Below, in pieces: positions 26,050 through 35,551 of a DNA stretch of 64,000 nucleotides. Position 1 is the first letter of the stretch. Each line of letters opens with the position of its first letter. Below the pieces are notes generated by a model. The model was given only the letters and a program-made list of their open reading frames with translations, had not been told where the DNA came from and ran no database searches. Made by a program: the position numbers and the translations under genes. The stretch is from UBA4736 sp002404015 (lineage in GTDB: Bacteria > Chloroflexota > Dormibacteria > Dormibacterales > Dormibacteraceae). The stretch lies in the NCBI GenBank assembly GCA_036747295.1, contig DAIOCN010000010.1, positions 28,588-92,587 of the forward strand, in the 5' to 3' direction.

Positions 26050-28062
26050 CTAGACCACGCGGTCCAGCAGGCAGAGGTCCGCTCGGCCGGCCGCGATCGC
26101 TGTGTTGATCTCGTCCAGCGTGGTGATTTGGCCGCAGGCCATGGTCGGCACACCGGCCTCGTTGCGGATCCGGTCGCTGTAGGGCGCACCGAACGCGCGG
26201 CCGTACTCGGGCCTGGCCTCGGGCACGGTCTGGCCCGTCAGGACCTGCACCAGGTCGCAGCCGTGCTCCGCCAGCGCGCGGGCCACCGCCACCGCCTCCT
26301 CCTCGTCCAGGCCGCCCTCCAGGTGGTCGGTCGCGGAGATGGCGACGGCCAGCGGCTTCCGCTCGGGCCACTCGGCGCGAACAGCGTCGAGGATCGCCAG
26401 CGGGAAGCGGAGGCGGTTCTCGAGCGATCCCCCGTAGCCATCCTGGCGCCGGTTCGTGAGCGGCGAGATGAAGCTCGCCGCCAGGTAGCCCTGGGCGAAG
26501 TTGAGCAGCAGCAGCTCGTGGGCGGCCGACCGCCTGCCGGCGTCCTCGAAGTCGGCGACCACCTTCGCCATGCCCGCCTCGTCCAGCTCCGTGGGGACCG
26601 CGCTCCAGGGCGCGTACGGCCGCGGGGACGCCGCCAGCAGCGGCCAGCCGCCCTCGCGCAATGGCCGGTCCACGCCGAGGCGGCGGGGGCGACAGGCTCC
26701 CCGGGGCCCGGCGTGGACGAGCTGGACGGCAAGCGGACGGCCCTCCCGGGCGGGCGGCGCCTCGAGCGGCGTGTCAGGAGTGATGCGGCCCTCGGCGGAT
26801 ACGGCGACCGGCTCCGATAGTTCGAGCCCGGCGCCCGCCTCGCACGACACGACCCGGTTGGCCAGCGTTAGCGAGCGGACCTTGAGCGGCGCGAAGGCGG
26901 GCGGCGGCGCCAGGGCGACCGCCAAGCCGGTCGCGCGCTCCCAGAACCAGGACTCCACGGAGCGCACGAACGAGGGGTCGCGCATCGCCAGGTTGTTGTG
27001 GGTGATCCGGGCCCGCGTCATCAGCTGGTAGGAGAACTGGGGCGGCTCGAAGCTGAAGTAGCGCTTGATGCCCTCGAAGTATTTGAGCGACACCCGCGAC
27101 GCCTCCTGCAGGCGCTCGACGACCGGCTGCCGTTCCATCTCGTACTCGGTCAGGGCCGCCTCCCGGCTGTCCGGGTGCTTGAGGAAGGCTTTCTGGAGCG
27201 CGATGGCGTCCTCCAGCGCCAGCTTGGTGCCGGACCCGATCGACCAGTGGGCGCTGTGGGCGGAATCGCCCAGGAGCACGACGTTGTCGCGGTGCCACTC
27301 GCGGCAGGAGACCCAGGGGAAGTTGATCCAGAGCGAGCGCTTGGACAGCATGTGGCGGCCCTGCAGCTCGCCGGCGAAGACGCGCTCGCACAGCTCCAGC
27401 GACTCCTGTTCCGACATCTCGTCCAGCCCGGCTCGCCGCCAGACCTCCTCCTCGAGCAGCAGGACCATCGTCGAGTGGGCCTCGTTGTAGGGGTAGCAGT
27501 GGGCCTGGAAGGCTCCCCACTCGGTGTCCTTGAAGATGTACGTGAACACCGGGAACGCCAGGTCGGCACCGTACCAGGCGTACTTGGACTCGGCCTGGCC
27601 CAGGGTGGGCCGGAACCAGTCGGCGTGCGCCCTCCGGACCCAGGAGTTGACGCCGTCGGCCGCCACCACCAGGTCGGCCTCGCGGTAACGGTCCAGCGAG
27701 TCCACCTCGGTGTGGAAGCGGAGCTCGACCCCCAGCTGGCGGGCACGATCCTGGAGGAGGCTCAGCAGCTCCTTGCGGCCGACCCCCGAGAAGGAGTTGC
27801 CCCGGATGCGCTCCACGCGGTCGCGGTAGCGGACATCGATCGGGTCCCAGCGCGCGAAGCTCTCGGTCATGGTGACGTAGCTCTCGTAGTCGGCGTCCTC
27901 CAGGTTGTCCAGCGAGCCTTCCGAGAAGACCACGCCCCAGCCGAAGGTTGCGTCCGGCGCGTTGCGCTCGATGACCGCGATCTCGTGCCGGGGGTCGGCC
28001 TTCTTCATAAGGATCGAGAAGTAGAGGCCGGCCGGGCCGCCGCCCAGCACGTTGATCTTCAC
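26050..28062 (-). CDS. FAD monooxygenase fused to a degenerate Old Yellow Enzyme domain (aryl-CoA monooxygenase/reductase-like)
   Basis: 670 residues. Residues 1-380 are a flavoprotein hydroxylase: NVLGGGPAGLYFS near the N terminus binds FAD and LGDSAHSAHWSIGSG near residue 275 is the second FAD motif. This architecture matches salicylyl-CoA 5-hydroxylase and 2-aminobenzoyl-CoA monooxygenase/reductase. The C-terminal OYE part is shortened: it lacks the segment after LANRVV that normally holds the FMN contacts, reads LNFAQGYL where the family has HxAHGYL, and stops at LLDRVV without the usual end. The hydroxylase looks intact, the reductase does not. It is the last gene of the long operon. Confidence 0.82.
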   Translation of the reverse strand: MKINVLGGGPAGLYFSILMKKADPRHEIAVIERNAPDATFGWGVVFSEGSLDNLEDADYESYVTMTESFARWDPIDVRYRDRVERIRGNSFSGVGRKELLSLLQDRARQLGVELRFHTEVDSLDRYREADLVVAADGVNSWVRRAHADWFRPTLGQAESKYAWYGADLAFPVFTYIFKDTEWGAFQAHCYPYNEAHSTMVLLLEEEVWRRAGLDEMSEQESLELCERVFAGELQGRHMLSKRSLWINFPWVSCREWHRDNVVLLGDSAHSAHWSIGSGTKLALEDAIALQKAFLKHPDSREAALTEYEMERQPVVERLQEASRVSLKYFEGIKRYFSFEPPQFSYQLMTRARITHNNLAMRDPSFVRSVESWFWERATGLAVALAPPPAFAPLKVRSLTLANRVVSCEAGAGLELSEPVAVSAEGRITPDTPLEAPPAREGRPLAVQLVHAGPRGACRPRRLGVDRPLREGGWPLLAASPRPYAPWSAVPTELDEAGMAKVVADFEDAGRRSAAHELLLLNFAQGYLAASFISPLTNRRQDGYGGSLENRLRFPLAILDAVRAEWPERKPLAVAISATDHLEGGLDEEEAVAVARALAEHGCDLVQVLTGQTVPEARPEYGRAFGAPYSDRIRNEAGVPTMACGQITTLDEINTAIAAGRADLCLLDRVV

Positions 28063-28069
28063 CCGGCGC

Positions 28070-28906
28070 TCACCGGAGGACGTCCGCCAGCCGCTCCAGC
28101 TGGTCCAGCGAGGATACGGTGGGCAGCAGAACCAGTTCGTCGCAGCCCTCCTCCTCGTAGCCGCGCACGAGGTCCTTGATGGCCTGCGGGGTGGTCAGGT
28201 TGGCCGCCGCGATCTTCTCTGCGAAGCCGCCCGTGAACGCGTAGTAGGAGCGCAGGTAGTCAGCCCCCCGCTCAGGCTCGCCCAGCGCGAAGTAGCCCTG
28301 GCCCCAGAGCTGGGGCCGGCCGGGCCGGCCCGCGTCCGCCCAGGCCGCACGGGCCCGGGCCGCCGCCGAGGCGAACGCCCGCGGCGGACCGCCGCCGTGC
28401 ACGTAGCCATCCGAGAGGCGAGCCATGCGCGAGAAGGCCTGGCCGCCGCCTCCTCCGACCAGCATGGTCGGACCATCCTCCCCGCCCGGCCGGGGGCCCA
28501 CGACGCCCTCCTCCCAGGTCGCCCGGAGGTCGTGCAGCTGGCGCGAGAGCTCGCGGCCGCGCTGGCGGGGGTCGACGCCGGCCAACTCGTAATCGTCGTG
28601 GCGGGCGCCGATCCCCAGCCCAAGGACCAGCCGGCCGCCCGAGATGACGTCGAGTGTGGCCGCCTGCTTGGCCAGCAGCGCGCTGTTCCGCAGCGGCCCG
28701 ATCAGGATCATGGTGACCAGCCGGATGCTCTCGGTCACGGCGGCGGCTCCGGCGAAGGTCGTCATCGGCTCCCAACACTCGTACACGAAGCGGTCGACCG
28801 TGCCCAGCGAGCTGAAGCCGGCCGCCTCGGCGCGTCGCGCCCAGTCCAGCATCAGCCGCCCGTCGGCGCCCGGGGTGGACGTCGGCAGCCCGATGCCTAC
28901 CCGCAC
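28070..28906 (-). CDS. LLM-class F420-dependent oxidoreductase
   Basis: A 278-residue luciferase-like TIM barrel. Features are the start VGIGLPTSTPGADGRLML, the ISGGRLVLGLGIGARHDDY core, and the C-terminal ALGEPERGADY region seen in F420-type members. The GTG start overlaps the CapA-like gene by 10 nt. In this operon it could supply or remove a hydride on a CoA thioester intermediate. Confidence 0.83.
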   Translation of the reverse strand: MRVGIGLPTSTPGADGRLMLDWARRAEAAGFSSLGTVDRFVYECWEPMTTFAGAAAVTESIRLVTMILIGPLRNSALLAKQAATLDVISGGRLVLGLGIGARHDDYELAGVDPRQRGRELSRQLHDLRATWEEGVVGPRPGGEDGPTMLVGGGGGQAFSRMARLSDGYVHGGGPPRAFASAAARARAAWADAGRPGRPQLWGQGYFALGEPERGADYLRSYYAFTGGFAEKIAAANLTTPQAIKDLVRGYEEEGCDELVLLPTVSSLDQLERLADVLR

Positions 28907-29925
28907 GGGAGCACCAGGGTGTCGCTCTCCAGCCGCATCGCCGGGCCCCAGCCGGCGCTGTTGCGGGCGATGCCCTCGGCCAGCAGGCGGGCCCGCTCGG
29001 GGTGGGCGCGGACCGGCTCGCCATTCTCATCCAGCCGCCCGAGCACGAGCCTGGCCTCGACCACGCGGCTCCCCTGGATCCTGATCAGGCCGACCGCCGT
29101 GTCGCGGGAGAACCGCGGTTCCAGCTCGCCTCGATAGCCGAAGACGAAGGTGCCAAGGCCCTGGAAGACGGGCGCCCGGCCGACCAGCTCGATGCCCTGG
29201 ACCGTGTGCGAGTGGCAGCCGAAGACGGCCGAAGCACCGGCCTCCACGAGCGCCCGGCCCAGGTTGAGCTGGTACCGCTCGACACGGTCCGACCAGCTGA
29301 CGCCCCAGTGCATCACCGCCACCACCAGGGGCGCCGTCTCGGCCGCGGTGCGGATCGCGGCCAGCAGGCGCCGCGCGTCCGCCGGGTCGGCCTCGGTCAA
29401 CGTCCGCGGGGCGGAGGCGGGCTCCCAGGCCAGGCGCTGCTCGTCGGGCTCGATGCGGGTGGCGACGTGGACCCCGGCCATCCCGGGCCGGTTCTCGGTG
29501 GCCCAGAAGCGGTCGAAACCGACGCAGGTCGCCGTCACGAAGGCCACGTCCACGCCGCATATGTTCTGGATGACAGGCTCGAAGGCCTCGGCCGCCGTCT
29601 CGCCGATGCCGAGGGTGACCAGGCCGGCCTGCTGGAGGTCGTCCGCCAGGTCGCTCAGCGCCTCCCAGCCCTGGTCGCCGACATGGTTGTTGGCGAGGGC
29701 CACCGCGTCAACGCCCGCCGCCACCACGTCCGGGATCAGCTCGGGGTCGCCGCGCAGCTCGAGGCCCTCGCGCTGGGGGTCGTGGACCGAGGTCAGCGGC
29801 ACCTCGAGGTTGCCGACCGCGAAGTCCGCCTCCGCCAGGACACCGAGCAGCGAGCCCGGAGGCCGCGAGCGCAGGTGCTGCAGCGGCCGCATGACAACCA
29901 GGTCGCCAACGCCGGCGATGACCAA
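28897..29925 (-). CDS. CapA/PgsA-like metallophosphatase-fold protein
   Basis: A 342-residue protein of the bacterial capsule synthesis PGA_cap family. Metal-binding motifs are in order: VGDLV at the start, ALANNHVGDQG at 77-87, MHWGVSW mid-protein, and GCHSHTVQG. No signal peptide or membrane anchor, unlike the capsule proteins, so it is cytoplasmic. Cytoplasmic members sit in diverse catabolic operons and may cleave or form amide bonds; a role in polyglutamate capsule is unlikely here. It follows the MaoC-like gene by one base. Confidence 0.82.
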   Translation of the reverse strand: MVIAGVGDLVVMRPLQHLRSRPPGSLLGVLAEADFAVGNLEVPLTSVHDPQREGLELRGDPELIPDVVAAGVDAVALANNHVGDQGWEALSDLADDLQQAGLVTLGIGETAAEAFEPVIQNICGVDVAFVTATCVGFDRFWATENRPGMAGVHVATRIEPDEQRLAWEPASAPRTLTEADPADARRLLAAIRTAAETAPLVVAVMHWGVSWSDRVERYQLNLGRALVEAGASAVFGCHSHTVQGIELVGRAPVFQGLGTFVFGYRGELEPRFSRDTAVGLIRIQGSRVVEARLVLGRLDENGEPVRAHPERARLLAEGIARNSAGWGPAMRLESDTLVLPCG

Positions 29926-29926
29926 C

Positions 29927-30721
29927 TTAGAAGTTCACCAGGCCTTCGCGGAGCACCTGCTTGCCGTCTGGCCCGATCGACTCGAAGGTGGCGCCGGTGG
30001 CGGTCCGCCAGATCCGGGTCACCAGGTCGCTGCCGGGCTGGAGCATGCTCGCGAAGCGGACCGAGAGCGAGCTGACTCGGCCGGGGTCGGCGCCCGCCAC
30101 CTCCTCGACGACCGCCCGGGTGGCGATGTGCAGCATGCACATGCCCTGCACGATGATCCCGGGCAGTCCGACCTGCCTGGCGAATTCAGGATCCGTGTGG
30201 ATCTTGTTGTCGTCCCCGCTGGCCTTCGCGTAGCGAAAGGTGATGTCCTTCGCGAGGTGGGTTTTGCGAACTGCGTCCGGCGAGCCCGGCTCGGGCGCGC
30301 CGGGCCGTTCCGGCTTCCGAGCGCCCGCCGCAGGCGGAGGGTTCTGGGCCGTGCCCCGGGAGACGCTCACGACCCGCTGGGTGCAGACGGCTTCGTCGTC
30401 GGGGCCGAAGGTTTCCAGGCGCATCACGAGCACCTCGTTGGCCCCTCGGTCCGTGAGCGACTCGATGGTTCCGACCGATTTCAAAACGTCGCCGGCGGCG
30501 ATCGGCCGGCTGAACTCCATCCGCTGCTCGCCGTGGACGATCCGTCCTATGTCGACGTCCAGCTCGGGGTCGACGTTGACCTCCTGGATGCCCCGCCAGA
30601 CCGGCACGATCGCGAACACCGGAGTGGGGCCGCCCGCGATGGCGGCGTACTCGTCCAGCTGCTCCTGGGAGACGTTGTGGGTGCCCAGGTCGTACGTGTG
30701 GCCGATTCGTTCGCGCCTCAT
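29927..30721 (-). CDS. Double hot-dog MaoC-like enoyl-CoA hydratase
   Basis: 264 residues in two hot-dog domains: an N-terminal FAS1-type MaoC domain (about 1-120), a Pro-rich linker (125-150) and a C-terminal MaoC domain. The catalytic Asp/His pair of hydratase 2 is in SGDDNKIHTDPEFA (D171, H175). It should hydrate a 2-enoyl-CoA to a (3R)-hydroxyacyl-CoA. Its ATG directly abuts the stop codon of the FabG-like gene, which would oxidise that product. Confidence 0.86.
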   Translation of the reverse strand: MRRERIGHTYDLGTHNVSQEQLDEYAAIAGGPTPVFAIVPVWRGIQEVNVDPELDVDIGRIVHGEQRMEFSRPIAAGDVLKSVGTIESLTDRGANEVLVMRLETFGPDDEAVCTQRVVSVSRGTAQNPPPAAGARKPERPGAPEPGSPDAVRKTHLAKDITFRYAKASGDDNKIHTDPEFARQVGLPGIIVQGMCMLHIATRAVVEEVAGADPGRVSSLSVRFASMLQPGSDLVTRIWRTATGATFESIGPDGKQVLREGLVNF

Positions 30722-31471
30722 CTACATGTAGAACCCCCCGTTTACGTCGAGGATGGCGCCGGTCACGTAGGCCGCGTCATCGGAGCAGAAGAAAGCCACC
30801 GCGGCCGCGATCTCCTCGGGCTGGCCGGGCCGGCCGAGCGGGATCATCGAGAGCATCGCGCTGCGCATGTCCTCGGGGACCGCGCGCGTCATCTCGGTAT
30901 CGATGAAGCCCGGCCGGATGCAGTTCACGGTCGTCTTCGAGCGCGCGAACTCGCGGGCCGCCGTCTTGACCATGGCGACGATGCCGGCCTTGGCCGCGCT
31001 GTAGTTGAGCTGGCCGGGATTGCCCGTGGCCGCCGCCACGGAGGAGATGCAGACGACGCGGCCGTTGCCATGCTCGCGGAGATAGGGCGCCGACGCGCGC
31101 AGGCAGCCGAAGGTGCCGGTCAGGTGCACCCCGATCACCTGGTCCCACTGCTCGTCCGTCATCTTGTGAAGGAACGCGTCCCGGGTGATCCCGGCGTTGG
31201 TCACCATGGTGTCGAGGCCGCCCAGGTCCTGGGCGGCCAGCTTTACCGACTCGTTCACCTGGTCCCGGTCGGAGACATCGCAGGCGTACCCGAGCACCCG
31301 GTTGCCGGTCCGGCCGGCGATCTCCCTGGCGGTGGCCTCCGCCGCCCTCGCCTCCAGGTCGAAGATCGCGACGGCCAGCCCCTCCGAGGATAGGCGCTCC
31401 GCGATGGCCGCCCCGATACCGCGCGCGCCGCCGGTCACGATCGCGCGGGAGACCGAGAACGTCATGGTCAT
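30722..31471 (-). CDS. SDR family 3-oxoacyl-ACP/CoA reductase (FabG-like)
   Basis: A 249-residue short-chain dehydrogenase. TGGARGIG at 13-20 binds NAD(P), the catalytic triad is S143/S144, Y157 and K161, and VNGGFYM closes the protein. FabG-like members oxidise (3R)-hydroxyacyl thioesters in catabolic operons. ATGA overlap with the B12 subunit gene upstream and immediate abutment with the hydratase downstream. Confidence 0.88.
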   Translation of the reverse strand: MTMTFSVSRAIVTGGARGIGAAIAERLSSEGLAVAIFDLEARAAEATAREIAGRTGNRVLGYACDVSDRDQVNESVKLAAQDLGGLDTMVTNAGITRDAFLHKMTDEQWDQVIGVHLTGTFGCLRASAPYLREHGNGRVVCISSVAAATGNPGQLNYSAAKAGIVAMVKTAAREFARSKTTVNCIRPGFIDTEMTRAVPEDMRSAMLSMIPLGRPGQPEEIAAAVAFFCSDDAAYVTGAILDVNGGFYM

Positions 31472-31917
31472 ACCGTCACCCCCTGTTCAACTCCGGGCCC
31501 GGTGCCGCCACGGCGCCGGCTCACCTCCCCGCGCACGAACTCCACGATCTCGCCGAGATGGCTGCCGGTCGCGAAGACCGTGTAGCCGGCCGCTTCCAGC
31601 GCCGGCCGGTCGGCCTGCGGGATGGTGCCTCCGACCAGGAGCAGGATGTCGCCCGCCCCCAGCTCCTTCAGCCTGGCGGCGAGCCGGCTGCAGTAGTCCA
31701 TGTGGGCGCCCGAGAGCACGGAGAGCCCGACCGCCTCGGCATCCTCCTGGATCGCCACCGCCACGATCGCGTCGACCGTCTGGTGGCGGCCGGTGTAGAT
31801 GACCTCCATGCCGGCGTCCTTGAGCGCCTTGGCGACCACCTTGGCGCCGCGGTCGTGGCCGTCAAGGCCCGGCTTGCCGATGACGATCCGGATGGGAAGC
31901 GCGGTCTGGGTCACCAT
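31468..31917 (-). CDS. B12-dependent acyl-CoA mutase, small cobalamin-binding subunit
   Basis: A 149-residue B12-binding domain. DGHDRG at 19-24 supplies the histidine (H21) that ligates cobalt from below, followed by AKVVAKALKDAGMEVIYTG and a LVGGTIP loop. It is the partner of the large mutase subunit coded over 5 kb upstream at the head of the operon, and the only such domain in the window. It overlaps HyuB at its start (ATGGTGA) and the FabG-like gene at its stop (ATGA). Confidence 0.9.
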   Translation of the reverse strand: MVTQTALPIRIVIGKPGLDGHDRGAKVVAKALKDAGMEVIYTGRHQTVDAIVAVAIQEDAEAVGLSVLSGAHMDYCSRLAARLKELGAGDILLLVGGTIPQADRPALEAAGYTVFATGSHLGEIVEFVRGEVSRRRGGTGPGVEQGVTV

Positions 31918-33548
31918 CGCGTCACCAGGCCCAGCCGGATGTCCTCCTCGATCGCCTTGGGGTCGCGCTCGGCGGGGTTCCCATAGCCGCCGGCGCCGGC
32001 CAGCTGGAAGGACACCACGTCGCCGAATTCGAGGTCCACCGAGGCCTTGCCGCCGATCTCGTAGGCGCCAGGCGAATCCGGGTTGACCACCGTCCGCCCG
32101 AGCTGACCGGGCTCCCCGCCCAGCACGCCGAAGGGGCGGAAGCGATGGCGCTCGGAGAGGTTGGTGAACTTGATCGACTCGCCCAGGATCCGCACGTCCC
32201 GGCGCACGCCGAGGCCACCCCGGAACCTGCCCCTGCCGCCCGAGTCGGGGATGAGCTCGAACCGCTCCACGATCACAGGCGTCGTCGACTCCACCGCCTC
32301 CACGGGGATGTTGGCCGCGTTGTAGGGCGAGGACATCGCCTCGCAGCCGTCCTTGGCCGCCCGGGCTCCGATCCCGCCGTGGATCAGCTCGTAGCCCACG
32401 AAGCGACGCCGGCGGACCGGATCGTAGGCCCCGAACGTGGCGTTGCAGAAATGCGAGTTGGCCGCTGTCACCGACTCGGGGAGTGCGGCTGCCAGGGCGC
32501 CCAGCACCACCTCGAAGACGCGCGAGCAGATCGCGGCCCGGGGCCCGCCACCGGCCGGCCGCCGCGGGTTCAGGAAGCAGCCCTCGGGGGCCTCGACCTG
32601 GAAGGGCCGCAGGGCCCCGGCGTTCATCGGCTCGTGCGGGGTGGTCAGGCACTTGAGCGCGGCGTAGACGTAGCTCCGCGTGTAGTTGAAGTAGCTGTTG
32701 AGGCCCGACTCGGTCTGGTCGTCGGTGCCGTCGAAGTCCACCAAAAGCTGGTCGCCGGCCACCGTCACCTTGACCGCGATCTTGAGCGGCGGCGTACCTG
32801 GGCCGTAATCGTCCATGAAGTCGCTGAAGCGGTACTCGCCGTCCTTCATCTCGCTGATGCGGGCGCGGACGCGGGCCTCCGTCTCGTCGAGCATCGTCTC
32901 GATACAGGCGTCCACGGTCTCCCGGCCGAAGCGCGCGTAGAGCTCCGACATCCGCTGCTCGCCGACCAACAGGGAGGCGCGCTGAGAGCGCATGTCGCCC
33001 AGCACGTTGCGGGGCACGCGCGAGTTGGCGCCGATGATCGCCAGCGCGGCCTCGTTCTCGCGCCCCTCCTCGACGATCTTCAAAGGCGGGATGCGCAGGC
33101 CCTCCTGGTGGTAGTCGAAGATGCCCTCGACGGCCTGGCTGCCCGGCCGGGAGCCGCCCACGTCTGTGTGGTGGACGAGGTTCACGCCGAAGCCGATCAG
33201 CTCCCCCTCCCAGAAGGCGGGCATGGTCATCAGGAAGTCCGGGAAATGGCCGGAGCCGAGCTGCGGGTCGTTGAGCAGGAGCACATCCCCCGGCTTCAGG
33301 GTCTCGACGGGGAAGGCCTCCTGGAAGTTGCGGATCGCGAAGTTCATGGCCCCCATGTGGCCGGGGCTGTAAGGGCCCTGGGCGCTCATCCGGCCCTGCG
33401 CGTCGAACACCGCCACGGAGAAGTCCTGGCCTTCCCGGGCCTGGATCGAGTAGGCGGTGCGCTGGACCGTGCTGCCGATCTCGACACAGATCGACTGCAG
33501 GGCCCCCCAGACCACGCCCAGGGTGATGGGGTCGGGACGGCCGTTCAT
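31911..33548 (-). CDS. hyuB: Hydantoinase B/oxoprolinase family protein (HyuB)
   Basis: A 545-residue HyuB-type subunit. Conserved stretches are DFSVAVFDAQGRM, the LLNDPQLGSGHFPDF metal-site region and VNLVHHTDVGG. With HyuA it forms the ATP-dependent hydantoinase/5-oxoprolinase/acetophenone carboxylase superfamily complex, which phosphorylates a carbonyl and then hydrolyses a cyclic amide or carboxylates a ketone. The ATG at 33548 overlaps HyuA's stop (ATGA). The frame is open to 33707, but that part lies inside HyuA. Confidence 0.9.
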   Translation of the reverse strand: MNGRPDPITLGVVWGALQSICVEIGSTVQRTAYSIQAREGQDFSVAVFDAQGRMSAQGPYSPGHMGAMNFAIRNFQEAFPVETLKPGDVLLLNDPQLGSGHFPDFLMTMPAFWEGELIGFGVNLVHHTDVGGSRPGSQAVEGIFDYHQEGLRIPPLKIVEEGRENEAALAIIGANSRVPRNVLGDMRSQRASLLVGEQRMSELYARFGRETVDACIETMLDETEARVRARISEMKDGEYRFSDFMDDYGPGTPPLKIAVKVTVAGDQLLVDFDGTDDQTESGLNSYFNYTRSYVYAALKCLTTPHEPMNAGALRPFQVEAPEGCFLNPRRPAGGGPRAAICSRVFEVVLGALAAALPESVTAANSHFCNATFGAYDPVRRRRFVGYELIHGGIGARAAKDGCEAMSSPYNAANIPVEAVESTTPVIVERFELIPDSGGRGRFRGGLGVRRDVRILGESIKFTNLSERHRFRPFGVLGGEPGQLGRTVVNPDSPGAYEIGGKASVDLEFGDVVSFQLAGAGGYGNPAERDPKAIEEDIRLGLVTRW

Positions 33549-35551
33549 GAGGCGAGCAGGCTCCCGTAGTCGTCGACGACCGCCTTCAGCCCGGGCGGGA
33601 GGACGGTGGTCGATTCCTTCTCCTCCACGATGACCGGGCCCTCGAGGGCCTGGCCAGGGGACAGCTCGTCGCGCGCGTGCACCTGCACCTCCAGGTAGCC
33701 GCTGCACTCGGGGAAGTAGGCGCTCCGGGCCCGCGCCGTCGCCTGGGCTCGAGCGGCGAAGCGAGGCAGCTCGACCGGCGTCCGCTCGCCGATCGCCGTC
33801 AGCCGCCAGGTGGTGGCCTCGACCATCTCGTTCGGGCTGGCCTGCCCGTAGCGCCGGGTGTAGAGCTCCTCGAACGCCCGGCGGGCCTCCTCGAACGGCA
33901 CCGTGAGCTCATAGCCCTGGCCGACGTAGCGGAGGTCCACCTCCCGGACGAAGGCCGCCGGCGGCGTGCGCAGGAGGACCGTGGCCTCCCGCTGCATGTC
34001 GGCGTAGATGGCCTCGGCCTGGTCCGCGTCCACGTCGTCGAGCCGGACCAGGTGCGTGCGCGAGAGGTCGACCTTGACGTCCGCCGAGAGCAGGCCGATG
34101 GCGGAGGCGACGCCCGCCGCGGCAGGCAGGATCAGGACCTGGACGCCCAGCGCCTGGACCAGGCGGCCGGCGTGCACGGGGCCTGAGCCTCCGGTCGCCA
34201 CGAACGCCAGCCGGCGGGGGTCGTATCCGCGCTCGATGGAGACCACCCGGGTGGCCAGCTCCATGTTCAGGTTCACCAGGGCGTGGATGCCCCAGGCCGC
34301 CTCCTCGACCGACATGCCGAGCGGCTGCGCGACCCGATCAGCGATCGCCCGCCGGGCGCCCTCCAGGTCGAGCCGGAGCGAGCCACCGGCGAAGTTGTCC
34401 GGGTTCAGGTAGCCGAGCACCAGGTTGGCGTCGGTGACGGTCGGCTCGGCGCCGCCCTGCCCGTAGCAGACGGGGCCGGGCTGGGAGCCCGCGCTGTCGG
34501 GCCCGACCTGGATGGTGCCAAGGGCGGGGCGGGCGATGGAGCCGCCGCCCGCGCCGATCTCCACGAGGTCCAGCGAGCGCACGTTCATCGGGATGCCGCT
34601 GCCGGCGGCCAGCCGCACGCGGTGCAGCTCGAACGTGTCCACCGTCTGCGGCTTGCCCCCTGCGATCAGCGAGAGCTTGGCTGTGGTGCCTCCCATGTCG
34701 AAGGCGATCAGGTCGGGGTGGCCGGTCAGCTCGCCGTAGCGGGCGGCGATCAGGGCGCCCGCGGCCGGGCCCGACTCGATCATGCGGACCGGGAACTGGG
34801 CCATCGTCTCCGCCGTGGCGGCGCCGCCGCCCGACTGCATGATGAAGAGCCGGCCTCCGTAGCCCCGGCCGCGCAGCTCGGCGCCCATCCTGCCCAGGTA
34901 CTCGCGCACGGCCTGCACGAGGTAGGCGTTGACGACGGTCGTGCTCGTCCGCTCGTACTCGCGGAACTGGGGCGAGACCTCGCAGGAGAGAGAGAGCTCG
35001 ATCTCGGGCGCCGCCTCCCGGACCAGCCTGGCGAAGAGCCGCTCGTGCTCCGGGTTGACGTAGCTGTGCAGGAAGCAGATCGCCAGCGACCGCACGCCGC
35101 GCTCGCGCATGCCGGCGATGGCCGCCGCCGCCTGAGTCTCGTCCAGCGGCCGGTGGATGGCGCCGTCCGCCAGGACCCGCTCGTCCACCTCCCACACCCA
35201 TGTGCGGTCGATGAGAGCCGCGGGCTTCTCGATCTGCAGGTCGTAGAGCTGGTAGCGCTTCTGGCGGCCGATCCCGAGCACGTCCCGGAAGCCGCGGGTG
35301 GTCGCCAGCCCGACACCGGTCGCCTTCCGCTCGATCACCACGTTGGAGCCCAGCGTGGTGCCGTGCACCGCGCGCGCCAGGTCGTTCCAGGACGCGCCCG
35401 ATTCCCGCATCATGGCGTCCAGGCCGGCCAGGCAGGCGTCGCTGGGATCGGGGTAGGTGGTCAGCCGCTTGGCGGTGTGCAGCCGGCCTGCGTCATCCTG
35501 CAGCACGAAGTCAGTGAAGGTGCCTCCCACGTCGAACGCGACCTGCGTCAT
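33545..35551 (-). CDS. hyuA: Hydantoinase A/oxoprolinase family ATPase subunit (HyuA)
   Basis: A 668-residue ASKHA-type ATPase. DVGGTFTDFV at residues 7-16 is the phosphate-binding start, and the second phosphate loop DMGGTTAKLS lies mid-protein; a GTTLGSN segment follows the first domain. Length is normal for the N-methylhydantoinase group. No third subunit of acetone-carboxylase type is coded, so amide hydrolysis is a little more likely than carboxylation. The ATG overlaps the CoA transferase stop (ATGA). Confidence 0.9.
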   Translation of the reverse strand: MTQVAFDVGGTFTDFVLQDDAGRLHTAKRLTTYPDPSDACLAGLDAMMRESGASWNDLARAVHGTTLGSNVVIERKATGVGLATTRGFRDVLGIGRQKRYQLYDLQIEKPAALIDRTWVWEVDERVLADGAIHRPLDETQAAAAIAGMRERGVRSLAICFLHSYVNPEHERLFARLVREAAPEIELSLSCEVSPQFREYERTSTTVVNAYLVQAVREYLGRMGAELRGRGYGGRLFIMQSGGGAATAETMAQFPVRMIESGPAAGALIAARYGELTGHPDLIAFDMGGTTAKLSLIAGGKPQTVDTFELHRVRLAAGSGIPMNVRSLDLVEIGAGGGSIARPALGTIQVGPDSAGSQPGPVCYGQGGAEPTVTDANLVLGYLNPDNFAGGSLRLDLEGARRAIADRVAQPLGMSVEEAAWGIHALVNLNMELATRVVSIERGYDPRRLAFVATGGSGPVHAGRLVQALGVQVLILPAAAGVASAIGLLSADVKVDLSRTHLVRLDDVDADQAEAIYADMQREATVLLRTPPAAFVREVDLRYVGQGYELTVPFEEARRAFEELYTRRYGQASPNEMVEATTWRLTAIGERTPVELPRFAARAQATARARSAYFPECSGYLEVQVHARDELSPGQALEGPVIVEEKESTTVLPPGLKAVVDDYGSLLAS

